From assembly GCA_029547745.1 (NCBI GenBank), contig JAKPOQ010000064.1, forward strand, positions 1 through 57,453: a stretch of 57,453 nucleotides of DNA. Direction: 5' to 3'. Shown here piece after piece: positions 1-14,846 of the stretch. The DNA is from Actinomycetes bacterium. GTDB lineage: Bacteria; Actinomycetota; Thermoleophilia; UBA2241. Made by a program: the position numbers and the translations under genes. The notes under the pieces are model-generated. The model was not told the origin of the DNA, ran no database searches, and saw only the letters and a program-made list of their open reading frames with translations. The first letter of the stretch is position 1. Each line of letters begins with the position of its first letter.

Positions 1-1035
1 GCCGGCGCCCTCGGCATGTCGACCGGCCTCATCTACGTCCCCGACATGTACGCATCGACCGCGGAGATCGCCGCGGTGACCGCCGCGATGGCGCCCTACG
101 ACGGGATCTATACGACCCACCTGCGCGCCGAGGGCAAGCTCCTGTTCGACGCCGTGCGCGAGGCCCTCGCCATCGGCCGTCTGGCCGGCGTGCACGCGCA
201 CATCAGCCACCTCAAGCTCGAGGGACGCTTCGCCTGGGGACGGGCCGACGAGTTGCTGAGGCTCGTCCTGGGAGGGGGTGCGACCGGCGACCAGTACCCC
301 TACACCGCGTGGGAGACAGACCTCGCCTCGTTCTTGCCACCATGGGCACCGGTCGGCGACCTCGCGAAGCTCACCGCCGACCCGTCCACGAGGGCGCGGC
401 TCGTCACCGCCATCGAGGAGGGAGAAGAGGGCTGGGAGAGCTCGATCGCCGGGGCCGGCTGGGAGCTCATCGTGCTGGAGGACGACGTCGAAGGGCTTTC
501 CGGACGAACCATCGCCGACGCAGCAGCCGAGCGCGACCAGACACCCGTCGACTTCACCCTGGACCTTCTGCAACGCCACCCCGCCGCGGCGTGCAGCGGT
601 CACACGATGCGCGAGGAGGACGTCAGGGCCATCCTCGCGCATCCCGACGTGATGGTCGGGTCCGACGGCACGGCCGTCTCGCCCGAAGGGCCGCTCGCCG
701 GGACGCTCCTGCACCCGCGCAGTCACGGGACCTTTCCGCGGGTGTTGGGCAGATACGTCCGCGACGAGCGCCTGCTGACGCTCGCGGCCGCCGTCCACAA
801 GATGACCGGCCTGCCCGCGCAGGTGTTCGGCCTCAGCGGGCGCGGTCGCGTCGCCGAGGGCGCGGCGGCGGACCTCGTGCTCTTCGACCCCGCCGCCGTC
901 GCCGACACGGCGACGTTCACGGCGCCGCACGCCTACCCCCAGGGCATCGACCTCGTCGTCGTCAACGGTGTCGTGGCCTGGGACGGCGCCCGCCGGGAGC
1001 GCGCGGGACGCGCGCTGCGGCGGGCGCCGCGCTGA
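1..1035 (+). CDS. N-acyl-D-amino-acid deacylase family amidohydrolase, 3' part
   Basis: The reading frame is open from the first base, so the gene is cut by the left edge and the ATG at 16 is internal. It encodes the C-terminal part of a D-aminoacylase/dihydroorotase-like amidohydrolase. Visible family motifs are GALGMSTGLIYVP, the metal-site TTHLR and HAHISHLK histidines, SDGTA near residue 215 and the C-terminal G-x-G-x-V-A-x-G-A-A-A-D-L-V-L-F-D that closes the beta-sandwich. The family hydrolyses N-acyl-D-amino acids or related amides in the cytoplasm with one or two metal ions. The gene runs into an EamA pair and faces a peptide-type ABC importer, consistent with import and deacylation of acylated or D-amino acids, but the exact substrate is unknown. 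Confidence 0.85.
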   Translation, partial: AGALGMSTGLIYVPDMYASTAEIAAVTAAMAPYDGIYTTHLRAEGKLLFDAVREALAIGRLAGVHAHISHLKLEGRFAWGRADELLRLVLGGGATGDQYPYTAWETDLASFLPPWAPVGDLAKLTADPSTRARLVTAIEEGEEGWESSIAGAGWELIVLEDDVEGLSGRTIADAAAERDQTPVDFTLDLLQRHPAAACSGHTMREEDVRAILAHPDVMVGSDGTAVSPEGPLAGTLLHPRSHGTFPRVLGRYVRDERLLTLAAAVHKMTGLPAQVFGLSGRGRVAEGAAADLVLFDPAAVADTATFTAPHAYPQGIDLVVVNGVVAWDGARRERAGRALRRAPR

Positions 1036-1118
1036 AGCGGCGGTGTCGCGAGTCTGATAGGTTCTCAGGACCGGCCGGCATCCCGCCGCGCCGTCGTGAT
1101 CGTCCGGAGGGAGCGGCA

Positions 1119-2018
1119 CTGGCAGCGATCGCCCTCGCCTTTCTCGCCAGCCTCGGGTGGGGCTGCTCCGATTTCCTTGGCGGCCTCCGCACCCGGAGCC
1201 TGCCGCTGCGGACCACCGTGACCGGAGCGCTCCTGGGCGGCGTGCTCGCAGCGAGCCTCGGCGTCGCGCTGCTCGGCGGTGGTTGGCCCGGCTCCGGGTT
1301 CATCGTCCCCGGCGTCCTCGGTGGTCTCGCCAGCCTGGTGGCCTTCCTCACCCTGTACAAGGCCCTCGCCATCGGCTCGATGAGCATCGTCGCCCCCATC
1401 AGCGCCGCATACCCGGTCGTGCCGGTGATCTACGGCCTGGCGCGCGGCGAGCGCCCGGCCGCCGTCCAGCTCGTGGGCATGGCGCTCGTCCTGAGCGGCG
1501 TCCTGATGGCCTCGTACGTTCCGTCGCGCGACGAGGAGCCGGCGTTCGTCCCCGCCCCCGACATCGCCGGCGCCGTCGCTCCGCCGCCGCACCACGTGAG
1601 CGGCGTCAATGGCGCCAGCCTGCTCCTCGCCGCCGTCTCGGCGCTCGCCAGCGGCGCCGCCCTCACCGGCGTGAGTAGCGCTTCCGAGACGTCGCCGTAC
1701 TGGGGGCTCGTAGTCCTGCGCGGCACCGCCCTCTTTTGCATCGTCGTGTACGTCGCAGCGACACGGCAGGGTTTCGGCGCACCCGTCGCCACCCTGCCGG
1801 GACTGCTCGTGATCGGGGCACTCGACACCGTCGCGACCGGGCTCTTCGCCGTGGCCAGCACGTACGGCTACCTGAGCGTCGTGTCGGTGATCGGTTCGCT
1901 CTTCCCCCTCGGTACCATCGCGCTCGCTCGACTGACACTCGGCGAGCGCATCCTGCCCCACCAGAACGCCGGCGTCGCCGTCGCTCTGACGGGCGTGGCA
2001 CTGGTGGCCCTTGGCTAG
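1119..2018 (+). CDS. EamA/DMT-family transporter (tandem copy 1), probable CTG start
   Basis: A 299-residue ten-helix drug/metabolite transporter made of two EamA repeats. The frame has no ATG, GTG or TTG near its natural beginning. A CTG at 1119 lies about 7 bases after GGAGGG, and from it the protein aligns without gaps with the start of the next gene (both reach ASLGWG after the same number of residues). I therefore chose CTG. The two tandem genes share nearly identical segments such as LYKALAIGSMSIV and YPVVPV, so this is a recent-looking duplication; the two products may work as a pair. The substrate cannot be read from sequence. The gene ends with TAG. Confidence 0.8.
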   Translation: MAAIALAFLASLGWGCSDFLGGLRTRSLPLRTTVTGALLGGVLAASLGVALLGGGWPGSGFIVPGVLGGLASLVAFLTLYKALAIGSMSIVAPISAAYPVVPVIYGLARGERPAAVQLVGMALVLSGVLMASYVPSRDEEPAFVPAPDIAGAVAPPPHHVSGVNGASLLLAAVSALASGAALTGVSSASETSPYWGLVVLRGTALFCIVVYVAATRQGFGAPVATLPGLLVIGALDTVATGLFAVASTYGYLSVVSVIGSLFPLGTIALARLTLGERILPHQNAGVAVALTGVALVALG

Positions 2019-2051
2019 CGCGCCCCCCATGAAGAACCGCTGGGGCGCGCC

Positions 2052-3017
2052 GTGACCGCCGTCGTCCTCGCCCTCGTCGCAAGCCTCGGCTGGGGAGCGT
2101 CGGACTTCCTCGGCGGATTGACCACGCGCCGGATCCCGTTGCGAGCCGTCACCACCGGGATGATGGCCGGCGGCCTGCTCACCGCCGCGGCCATGGCGCT
2201 GGTCACGGGCTCGCCATATCCCGGGCGTCAGGTCCTGCTCGCCGGGTTCATCGCCGGGCTTGCCAGCATGACGGCCGTCCCGACCCTCTACAAGGCCCTC
2301 GCCATCGGCTCGATGAGCATCGTCTCCCCGATCAGCGCGACATACCCGGTCGTCCCGGTCGTCTACGGCCTCCTGCGCGGCGAACGGCCTTCGGCACTCC
2401 AGCTCGCGGGCATGGCCCTGGTCGTCGTCGGCGTCGTCGCGGCCTCGTACACGCGACAGGGCGAGGGCGGCGGCAAGCCGCAGGCGACGGGCCGCAGCCA
2501 GGAGGCGGAAGGACCGGCGGAGATGCCCCCTGTGGTGCCGCTGCCCGACGTGGGCGAGGCGATCGCGGAACCCCACCCGGCGGCCGGCGGCGAGCACCAG
2601 CCTCGCCTGCTGGCGAGCGTCGTGCTCGCCGCCGTCGCCTCTCTGGCGAGCGGTACGGTCCTCACCGCGCTGAGTTCCGCGGCGCAGGCGGACCCCTACT
2701 GGGGGCTGATCGTCCTCCGCGGTGTCGCCCTCTCAGGCATGCTGGTGGTCGTCGCGTTGGGCGGCAAGGGCTTCGGCGTGCGACCGCGCCGCTTCCCGCT
2801 GCTGCTCGGCATCGGCGCCCTCGACACCGTCGCCACAGGCCTGTTCGCGGTCGCCTGCACTCACGGGTACCTGAGCGTGGTGTCGGTGATCACCTCGCTG
2901 TTCCCCGTCGTCGTCATCGCGCTCGCCCGAGTCTTCCTCGGCGAGCGCATCCGGCCACACCAGGGCGCCGGCGTGGCCGGAGCTCTGGCGGGCGTCGCGC
3001 TGGTGGCCCTGGTCTGA
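2052..3017 (+). CDS. EamA/DMT-family transporter (tandem copy 2)
   Basis: A 321-residue paralogue of the preceding gene, GTG start, 33 bases downstream and probably co-transcribed. Two EamA repeats are separated by a hydrophilic loop of about 40 residues (residues 138-180) rich in Gly, Glu and Pro that is longer than in copy 1. Conserved DMT segments include GWGASDFLGG at the N-terminus and the GERIRPHQ loop before the last helix. The role is probably export or import of a small metabolite, and the substrate is unknown. Confidence 0.85.
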   Translation: MTAVVLALVASLGWGASDFLGGLTTRRIPLRAVTTGMMAGGLLTAAAMALVTGSPYPGRQVLLAGFIAGLASMTAVPTLYKALAIGSMSIVSPISATYPVVPVVYGLLRGERPSALQLAGMALVVVGVVAASYTRQGEGGGKPQATGRSQEAEGPAEMPPVVPLPDVGEAIAEPHPAAGGEHQPRLLASVVLAAVASLASGTVLTALSSAAQADPYWGLIVLRGVALSGMLVVVALGGKGFGVRPRRFPLLLGIGALDTVATGLFAVACTHGYLSVVSVITSLFPVVVIALARVFLGERIRPHQGAGVAGALAGVALVALV

Positions 3018-3105
3018 CGGCGACCCGCCGCCCTACCGCCGTCGCTGCGGCTTGACACCCGTCCGCGACCTTGCCGCCGTCGCACGCCACGCCCAGACGG
3101 GCGTC

Positions 3106-3159
3106 GTTCGACCTTCAGCGGCCGGGCAAAGGGTTCGACCTTCAGCGGCCCGGCAAAGG
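3106..3159. repeat. 27-bp tandem duplication across the end of the ABC ATPase gene
   Basis: Two adjacent 27-base copies, 3106-3132 and 3133-3159, differ at one position. The second copy contains the TGA stop (3144-3142, minus strand) and the last codons of the fused ATPase. The other copy lies just beyond the stop, so the gene end has been duplicated without lengthening the protein. Confidence 0.85.
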
Positions 3160-5376
3160 GCCAAGCTCGGCGAGCTGCAGCTCGCGCAACTCGTTGGGCG
3201 AGATGTGGCAGCGGTACCGATGGCCCTCGCCGGCTTCGCGCCAGGGCGGCGCCTCGCGCCGGCACAGATCGCCGAGGAAGCGGTGGCAGCGCGTGTGGAA
3301 GCGGCAGCCTGTGGGCGGGTCGCTGAGGCTCGGGATGGCGCCCCTGAGCGGGATACGCGGCCGCCGGTGGTCGAAGTCGAGCGTAGGGATCGCCGACACC
3401 AGGGCCTCGGTGTACGGGCAATGCGGCGGGCGGAACACGTCCTCGGCGTCGCCGATCTCCATCAGCCAGCCGAGGTACATCACGCCGATGCGGTCCGACA
3501 GGTAGCGCACGACGGCGAGGTCGTGGGAGATGAAGATGTAGCTCACGTTCTGCTCGGCCTGCAGGTCGGCGAGCAGGTTGAGGATGGTCGCTTGCACCGA
3601 CACGTCGAGCGCTGATGCGGGCTCGTCGCACACGACCAGCGTCGGGCTGCCGGCGAAGGCGCGGGCGATGGCGATGCGCTGTTTCTGACCGCCTGAGAGC
3701 TCAGCCGGCTTGTTCTCGAGGTACCGTGGTTCGAAGTGGACCTTGCGGGCGAGTTCCTCGACGCGCTCCCGTCGCGCGGCGCCTCTGCAGCCCGCAAGGC
3801 GTGCTGCGGAGCGGCTCAGGATGCGGCGCACCGACCAGCTCGGGTTCAGCGTCGAGTCCGGATTCTGGAAGACCATCTGGATGGCGCGCAGCACGTCTCT
3901 GTCGCGCTCCGCCGCCCGCGGCGGCAGACGCTGGCCGAGGAACCGCACCTCGCCCCCGTCGGCGGCGTACAGACCGGCGATCACGTTCGCGAGCGTCGTC
4001 TTGCCGCTGCCTGACTCGCCGACCAGCCCGAAGGTCTCACCAGCCACCACGTCGATCGTCACGTCGTCGACCGCCACCAGCCGGCGGCCGCCGTCCCTGA
4101 ACGCCTTGCTCACGCCGGCCGCCGCCAGCACGTCGTCGGCGCGGGCGGCGCGCGCCTGCACCTTGTGGACGTGCTCCTCTTCGACCCTCATGGCCGGCAC
4201 CTCGTCGGGAACGTAGCAACGCGTGTGTCGCGCCGCGTCGCCCACCGGCTCTGCGTCGTGCGGCGACTGGGCGGTAGGGGCGGGCGGCTCGCCTTCGGCC
4301 GCCGCCCGCCCTTTCGCCGCCAGGTCGCCGGGGACGGCGAAGAGGTCGGGCTCGCGGCGCGTGCACACCGGGCGGACGAGGCGACAACGCGAGGCGTACA
4401 CGCAGCCCGGCATGGTCGAGCCGAGCGGCGGGACCGAGCCGGGGATGGGCACGAGCGACACTTCGTCCTTGCGCACGCCGAAGCGCGGCAGACAGCGCAG
4501 CAGCCCCATCGTGTACGGGTGACGCGGGTCGGTGAAGAGCTCCCGGGCCGGCCCCTGCTCGACGATCCGTCCCGCATACATGACGCCGACGCGCTCGCAC
4601 AAGCGGGCCACAAGGCCGAGGTTGTGACTGATCAGGAGGATGGCGGCGTCGACCTTGCCGCGCAGCTCCTCGATCAGGTCGAGCACCTCGGCCTCGACGG
4701 TCGCGTCGAGGCCGGTGGTGGGCTCGTCGAGCACGAGCAGGCGGGGGTCGCCGGCGAGGGCCATGGCGATGACGACCCGCTGCTGCTGCCCACCGGAGAG
4801 CTGGAACGGGTAGCGCTCGAGAGTCGCATCGGGATCGGGCATGGCCACCCGCTCGAGGCTGTCGCGGGCGGCCGCCAGGGCGGCCGCCCGCGACAGCCCC
4901 TCGTGGAACCGGTACACCTCGGCGATCTGCTCGCCGACCTTCATCGACGGGTTCAGCGCCGAGGCGGGGTCCTGATAGACCATGGCCAGCTTGGTGCCCC
5001 GGAGCTCACGCAGACGCTCCTCCGGGAGCGAGAAGACGTCCTCGCCGTCGATCCGCACGGATCCTGCATCGACACGACCGTTGGCCGGCAGGTAGCGCAT
5101 GAGGGCGAGCGCCAGGGTGGTCTTGCCGCAGCCCGACTCGCCGACGAGCCCGTACGCCTCCCCCGGGGCGATCTCCAGACTGACGCCCTTGACGACCGGC
5201 AGCTCGCGGTCACGGCGCACGAACGTCACCTTGAGGCCGGCGACGCTGAGCACCGGACCCGGCGCCCGACCGCCGACGCTCCCGCCGCCGCCCGAGCCTT
5301 CGCACGCGCCGGTCCCCGTGGCCACGCCCGTCCCGCCGGTCCCCGCGGTGACGCCGCTCGCGTCCGTCGCGCCCAT
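3142..5376 (-). CDS. Fused dipeptide/oligopeptide ABC transporter ATPase (DppD-DppF type)
   Basis: About 744 residues with two complete ATPase units in one chain. The first unit has Walker A GESGCGKTT, signature LSGGQQQR and Walker B LLVLDEP. It is followed by the oligopeptide-transporter C-terminal extension with its cysteine-containing SRCRLVRPVC segment. The second unit has GESGSGKTT, LSGGQKQR, LVVCDEP and a second extension (FHTRCHRF). A Gly/Thr-rich leader of about 40 residues precedes the first unit. Start choice: GTG 5388, GTG 5382 and ATG 5376 are all possible and overlap or abut the permease stop; a GGAG precedes them. The protein powers peptide-type import with the two permeases and binding protein upstream. 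Most relatives use two separate genes. Confidence 0.88.
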   Translation of the reverse strand: MGATDASGVTAGTGGTGVATGTGACEGSGGGGSVGGRAPGPVLSVAGLKVTFVRRDRELPVVKGVSLEIAPGEAYGLVGESGCGKTTLALALMRYLPANGRVDAGSVRIDGEDVFSLPEERLRELRGTKLAMVYQDPASALNPSMKVGEQIAEVYRFHEGLSRAAALAAARDSLERVAMPDPDATLERYPFQLSGGQQQRVVIAMALAGDPRLLVLDEPTTGLDATVEAEVLDLIEELRGKVDAAILLISHNLGLVARLCERVGVMYAGRIVEQGPARELFTDPRHPYTMGLLRCLPRFGVRKDEVSLVPIPGSVPPLGSTMPGCVYASRCRLVRPVCTRREPDLFAVPGDLAAKGRAAAEGEPPAPTAQSPHDAEPVGDAARHTRCYVPDEVPAMRVEEEHVHKVQARAARADDVLAAAGVSKAFRDGGRRLVAVDDVTIDVVAGETFGLVGESGSGKTTLANVIAGLYAADGGEVRFLGQRLPPRAAERDRDVLRAIQMVFQNPDSTLNPSWSVRRILSRSAARLAGCRGAARRERVEELARKVHFEPRYLENKPAELSGGQKQRIAIARAFAGSPTLVVCDEPASALDVSVQATILNLLADLQAEQNVSYIFISHDLAVVRYLSDRIGVMYLGWLMEIGDAEDVFRPPHCPYTEALVSAIPTLDFDHRRPRIPLRGAIPSLSDPPTGCRFHTRCHRFLGDLCRREAPPWREAGEGHRYRCHISPNELRELQLAELGPLPGR

Positions 5377-5384
5377 CGTCACCG

Positions 5385-6269
5385 TCACTCCGAAAGCGTC
5401 CGCCGCAGCCCGTCGGCGACGAGGTTGGCGCCCACGACCAGGGTGGCCAGCGCCACGGCGGGGAAGATGACCGTCCACCAGGCGACCTGGATGTTCTGGC
5501 TTTGCTGCGAGATGGTGAGCCCCCAGTCGGGTGAGGGCGGCTGCAGGCCGAAACCGAGGAACGACAGGGTGGCGGAGGTGAACACCGCGTACCCCAGCCG
5601 CACGCTGCCCTCGACGATGATCGGCGGCAAGCAGTTGGGGAGGATCTCGGCGGCCATGATGAACAGGCCGCTCTCCCCCCGCAGGCGCGCCGCCTGCACG
5701 TACTCCCGCTCCCGTTCGGCGAGCACGGCGGAGCGGACAGTGCGCGACACGGGCGGCGTGAACAGGATGGCGATCACGAGGATGATGACGGCCAACGAGG
5801 CGCCCAGTCCCGAGACGATGACGATGCCCGCGATCACGACGGGGATGGCGAGCAGGACGTCGACGGCGCGCATGAGGACCTCGTCGACGATGCCCCGGTA
5901 GTAGCCGGCGGTGAGCCCGATCGTGGTGCCGGCCAGCAGCGCCAGGAGGGTCGCCAGGGGCGCGACCTCGAGCACCGGTCGCGCCCCCGCCAACGTGCGT
6001 GACAACACGTCGCGTCCGCTGTCGTCGGTCCCGAACCAGTGTTGCGCGCTCGGTCCGGTAAGGGTGTTGTATGGGTCGATGGCGAACGGCCCGTAGCGCG
6101 TGACGTACGTCGAGAACAGCGCCATGAAGATCCAGAAGAGCAGGATGGCGAGACCGACAAGAAAGGTCGGACTGCGCAGGAGCTTACGGACCACGTAGCG
6201 GCGGCGCAGAGCCTGCTCACTGACGACGGTCTCGGCCGGCAGTCCGACCGGCGGCGACGCCTGCTCCAC
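5385..6269 (-). CDS. Peptide-type ABC transporter permease (DppC-like)
   Basis: A 294-residue BPD_transp_1 permease with the DppC/OppC N-terminal region, a cytoplasmic lead, then a first membrane helix (LVGLAILLFWIFMALF) and the HWFGTDDSGRDVLSR motif diagnostic of the C-type subunit. The EAA loop reads EYVQAARLRGESG. Four more helices follow. It starts one base after the stop of the DppB-like gene and its TGA overlaps the possible GTG start of the fused ATPase, so the three are translationally coupled. It should pair with the DppB-like subunit in the cytoplasmic membrane. Confidence 0.93.
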   Translation of the reverse strand: MEQASPPVGLPAETVVSEQALRRRYVVRKLLRSPTFLVGLAILLFWIFMALFSTYVTRYGPFAIDPYNTLTGPSAQHWFGTDDSGRDVLSRTLAGARPVLEVAPLATLLALLAGTTIGLTAGYYRGIVDEVLMRAVDVLLAIPVVIAGIVIVSGLGASLAVIILVIAILFTPPVSRTVRSAVLAEREREYVQAARLRGESGLFIMAAEILPNCLPPIIVEGSVRLGYAVFTSATLSFLGFGLQPPSPDWGLTISQQSQNIQVAWWTVIFPAVALATLVVGANLVADGLRRTLSE

Positions 6270-6270
6270 C

Positions 6271-7218
6271 TCAGCCTCCCAGCCGCACGCGCGGACTCAG
6301 GGCCGCCACGACGACATCGGCCGTCAAGTTGCTCAGCATGTAGATGGCGGCGACGACGAGCACGGTCGCCTCAAGGACCTTGACGTCGTGCAGCGTCGCC
6401 GCCTGCGCCATCAGACGGCCGATACCCGGGTAGTTGAAGAGCTTCTCGACGACCACGAGGCCGCCGACGAGCCATCCCACCTGCGCGCCGACGACGGTCA
6501 CGGTCGAAAGCAGGCCGTTACGCAGCACATGCCGCGTCACGACCCGCCGCTGTGGGAGGCCTTTGAGCACGGCCGTGCGGACGTACGGCATGTCGAGGAC
6601 CTCGAGGGTGCCGGCGCGAGCCATCCGCGCGATGTAGCCCATCTCCACGAACATGAGTGGGACCGCGGGCAGGATGAGGTGGTAGATGCGCGTCAAGAGG
6701 TCGGCGCCCGGCGGGGCGCTGGCCGTCACCGGGAACCACGGCAGGACCACGGCGAAGAGCACGAGAAGGATCACGCCGCTGACGAACTCGGGGATGACGG
6801 TCAGCGAAAGACTCGTCACGCTGATGAAACGGTCCAGGAGCGAGTCGCGGCGCAGCGCGGCCAGTACGCCCAGCACGATCGACGTCGGCACGATCACCAC
6901 CAGGGCGATGGCGGCCAGAAGCAACGAGTTGACGAGGCTCTCGAAGGTGACTCTGGTGACGGGCGCCTGCAAAATGGGGGATTCGCCCCAGTCGCCCGTG
7001 ACGAACCCGCCCAACCAGCGTACGTAGCGCTCGACCAGGGGTCGGTCGGCGCCCAGTTTATGGTTGAGCGCCGCCACCTGCTCGGGCGAGGCGTACGGCC
7101 CCAGGATGCTCCGGCCCACGTCCCCAGGCACGATCTCGGCCATCAGGAAGATGAGCACCGACACGACGAGCAGCGTGGGCACCATCAAGAGCAGACGCCG
7201 GACGACGAGCCGTCTCAC
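6271..7218 (-). CDS. Peptide-type ABC transporter permease (DppB-like)
   Basis: A 315-residue B-type permease. It begins with a membrane helix (LLLMVPTLLVVSVLIFLM) followed by the typical V-P-G-D and LGADRPLVERY elements. The EAA loop is around DMPYVRTAVLKGLPQRRV, and the C-terminal NYPGIGRLM is typical for DppB/OppB. It is the first permease after the binding protein, separated by 36 bases. The ligand class (dipeptide, oligopeptide, nickel or sugar oligomer) cannot be fixed from the permease alone. Confidence 0.93.
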   Translation of the reverse strand: MRRLVVRRLLLMVPTLLVVSVLIFLMAEIVPGDVGRSILGPYASPEQVAALNHKLGADRPLVERYVRWLGGFVTGDWGESPILQAPVTRVTFESLVNSLLLAAIALVVIVPTSIVLGVLAALRRDSLLDRFISVTSLSLTVIPEFVSGVILLVLFAVVLPWFPVTASAPPGADLLTRIYHLILPAVPLMFVEMGYIARMARAGTLEVLDMPYVRTAVLKGLPQRRVVTRHVLRNGLLSTVTVVGAQVGWLVGGLVVVEKLFNYPGIGRLMAQAATLHDVKVLEATVLVVAAIYMLSNLTADVVVAALSPRVRLGG

Positions 7219-7254
7219 CGGCCGCCTCGCTTGTCCGTCCGCTTGTTCAGGACG

Positions 7255-8907
7255 CTACGCCAGGAACGCCTTGGTCAGGTCCAGATACTCGGCCGGGTCG
7301 GCCGTCACGCCGTTGACATTCTTGCGCGTGGCCCGGTTCACGCTGATGGTGTAGGGGATGATGGCAGGCGTCTCGTCCAGCAGCAGCTCGGCGGCTTGCT
7401 TGGCGATCGTCCGCCGGCTGGCCTCGTCGAGGGTGGTCTCGAAGTCGACCGCCAGCTTGTCGAACTGCGCGTTCTTGAAGTGCGACGAGTTCCACACTCC
7501 CTTCGAGGTGAAGGCCGGCAGGTAGTACTGCGCCGGGATGCCACGGAAGGTCCAGTCCGTGATCCCCATCGGCACCTCGAGCCACGGCTGGTTCTTGCCC
7601 GAGCCGTAGTAGTAGCTCACGGTCACCAGGTTGGTTTTCACGTTGATGCCGGCCTCTTTCGCCATCGCCTGGAGCAGCGTGGCGTACTGGGGGATCTCCT
7701 CGAACTGCTCGACGGTGAGGTCCATGTCGATACCGTCCGGATAGCCGGCGTCGGCGAGGAGCTGCTTCGCCTTGGCGATGTCCTTGTCGCGCTGCGGGAG
7801 GTCCTGTGGCGCCAGCGGGTAGAGGGTGAAGAACACGTTGTCGTTCGCGACCTCGCCCTTGCCCTTGAGCACCGCCTCGACCAGCGCCGGTCGGTCGAGC
7901 GTCCAGGCAAGCGCCTGTCGCACGCGCTTGTCGGTGAAGGGCTTCCTGTCGACGCGCATGTGCAGCTCGCGATGCATGGTCGAAGGCGTCGTCAGGACAG
8001 TCACGTTGGGATCGCTGAACAGCGCCTGGGAGCCGTGGACCGGCGTGATCAGCATCATGTCGATGCTGCCTGCCTGGAGAGCCAGCGCCTGCGCCTGCGT
8101 CTCCTCGTTGAAGACCACCTGGACACCGTCGAGGTATGGCAGCCCCTGCTGCCAGTACTTCGGGTTTTTCTTCAGCGTGGCGCTCTGCTTGGGCTTGTAC
8201 TCCGTCAGCATGAACGGCCCGGTGCCCACGGGGTTCTTCTGCCAGGTGCCCGCCTTGTAGTCGGAGGGCAGGATGAGGCAGTCGTAGTTGGTCGAGGCAA
8301 CGAGGTAGGGGAAGTCGGCGAACGCCTGGTCGAGATGGAAGACCACGGTACTGTCGTCCACCTTCTCGACGCCGCCCTTCGAGAGGATGCCCTGGAAGCT
8401 CGAGAGCGCCGCCGACACCGTCTTCGGGTCCAGCAGGATGTCCATAGTGGCGACGACGTCATCGGCGCCGAAGGGCTTCCCGTGCTGGAAGGTGACGCCC
8501 TGGCGCAGGTGGAAGGTCCAGTTCTCGGCCGTGGCGTCGGGCTCCCACTTCTCGGCGAGCACCGGGCGCAGCGTCAGGTCGTTGTTCACCCAGATCAGGT
8601 ATTCGGCGACCTGCTGCGTGATCGCGATCGACCCGGTGTCGTACATCGTCGTCGGGTCGAGCGCGACGATCGGCGAGACCATGCCCACCTTGAGGGTGCC
8701 GCCGACCTTCGGTGAGACCGTGGCCGTCGGCGACGCGGTGCTGGTGGTCTCCTCGCCGCCGCAGGCGGCTAGTATCCTGCCGGCGGCGGTGGCCGACAGG
8801 CCGACCACGGAGGCTCGTACCAGGAGCTGACGCCGCGTCATGCGCCCCTTTCTCGCCTCCTCGACCAGGTGCTGCGCATACTCTCGCTGCAACGGCGTAT
8901 CAGACAT
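7255..8907 (-). CDS. ABC transporter substrate-binding lipoprotein, SBP_bac_5 family
   Basis: About 550 residues, starting at ATG 8907 behind GGGGGA. The N-terminus has an unusually long cytoplasmic lead, then TRRQLL (Tat-like twin arginine), a hydrophobic stretch and the lipobox ILAAC, so it is probably a Tat-exported lipoprotein. A low-complexity Ser/Thr linker leads to the binding domain (GGTLKVGMVSPIVALDPTTM, and WTFHLRQGVTFQHGKPFGADD typical of family 5). It captures peptides or similar ligands for the downstream permeases and fused ATPase. It ends with TAG. Confidence 0.92.
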   Translation of the reverse strand: MSDTPLQREYAQHLVEEARKGRMTRRQLLVRASVVGLSATAAGRILAACGGEETTSTASPTATVSPKVGGTLKVGMVSPIVALDPTTMYDTGSIAITQQVAEYLIWVNNDLTLRPVLAEKWEPDATAENWTFHLRQGVTFQHGKPFGADDVVATMDILLDPKTVSAALSSFQGILSKGGVEKVDDSTVVFHLDQAFADFPYLVASTNYDCLILPSDYKAGTWQKNPVGTGPFMLTEYKPKQSATLKKNPKYWQQGLPYLDGVQVVFNEETQAQALALQAGSIDMMLITPVHGSQALFSDPNVTVLTTPSTMHRELHMRVDRKPFTDKRVRQALAWTLDRPALVEAVLKGKGEVANDNVFFTLYPLAPQDLPQRDKDIAKAKQLLADAGYPDGIDMDLTVEQFEEIPQYATLLQAMAKEAGINVKTNLVTVSYYYGSGKNQPWLEVPMGITDWTFRGIPAQYYLPAFTSKGVWNSSHFKNAQFDKLAVDFETTLDEASRRTIAKQAAELLLDETPAIIPYTISVNRATRKNVNGVTADPAEYLDLTKAFLA

Positions 8908-9043
8908 GCTCGTCCCCCAATCGGCCAGGTCGTCGTCCGTTCGCGGCCACGCCCCGGCCGCCGCGCGGACCATTCTTGCGGGCGGCGAGTACGGCCCGGC
9001 GGCGCACCCGCGCCTGCCGGCCACCCGCCGTCCCGACCGCGTG

Positions 9044-9071
9044 ATTGTACGCTCGGGTACGCGGACTTGCA
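9044..9071 (-). promoter_or_regulatory. Candidate promoter of the peptide-type ABC operon
   Basis: On the minus strand TACAAT (9049-9044) lies 16 bases downstream of TGCAAG (9071-9066), about 135 bases before the binding-protein start. The -10 is good and the -35 weak. The rest of 8908-9172 shows no gene. Confidence 0.4.
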
Positions 9072-9172
9072 CCATCGGAGTGATCTTCACGTGGCGCAAC
9101 AGGCATCGCCGGTCGGTCCGTCCCGGGGTCGCTCGTCCCCGCGACCGCCGGTCGGCCGGCGGCGGAGTCGTG

Positions 9173-14701
<5,529 letters not shown>

Positions 14702-14846
14702 CTCTGCCTCCCTCCGTCGCCGGTTCGACGATCGGCATGCTGTCTCTTGCCCGGCGCATGCAGCCGGCCGCAGGGCGCGTCGTCCGCCCTCCTGAGGATC
14801 GATCCCGCCGCCACCATGCTACGCCCCGGGTGGACGGAGCGCGCGA

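Noticed and set aside
3106-3159. CRISPR-like or insertion-sequence repeat
   Set aside because: Only two adjacent copies without spacers, and no cas or transposase gene in the window.
6388-8715. A 775-residue plus-strand frame
   Set aside because: Shadow of the DppB-like permease and binding-protein genes.
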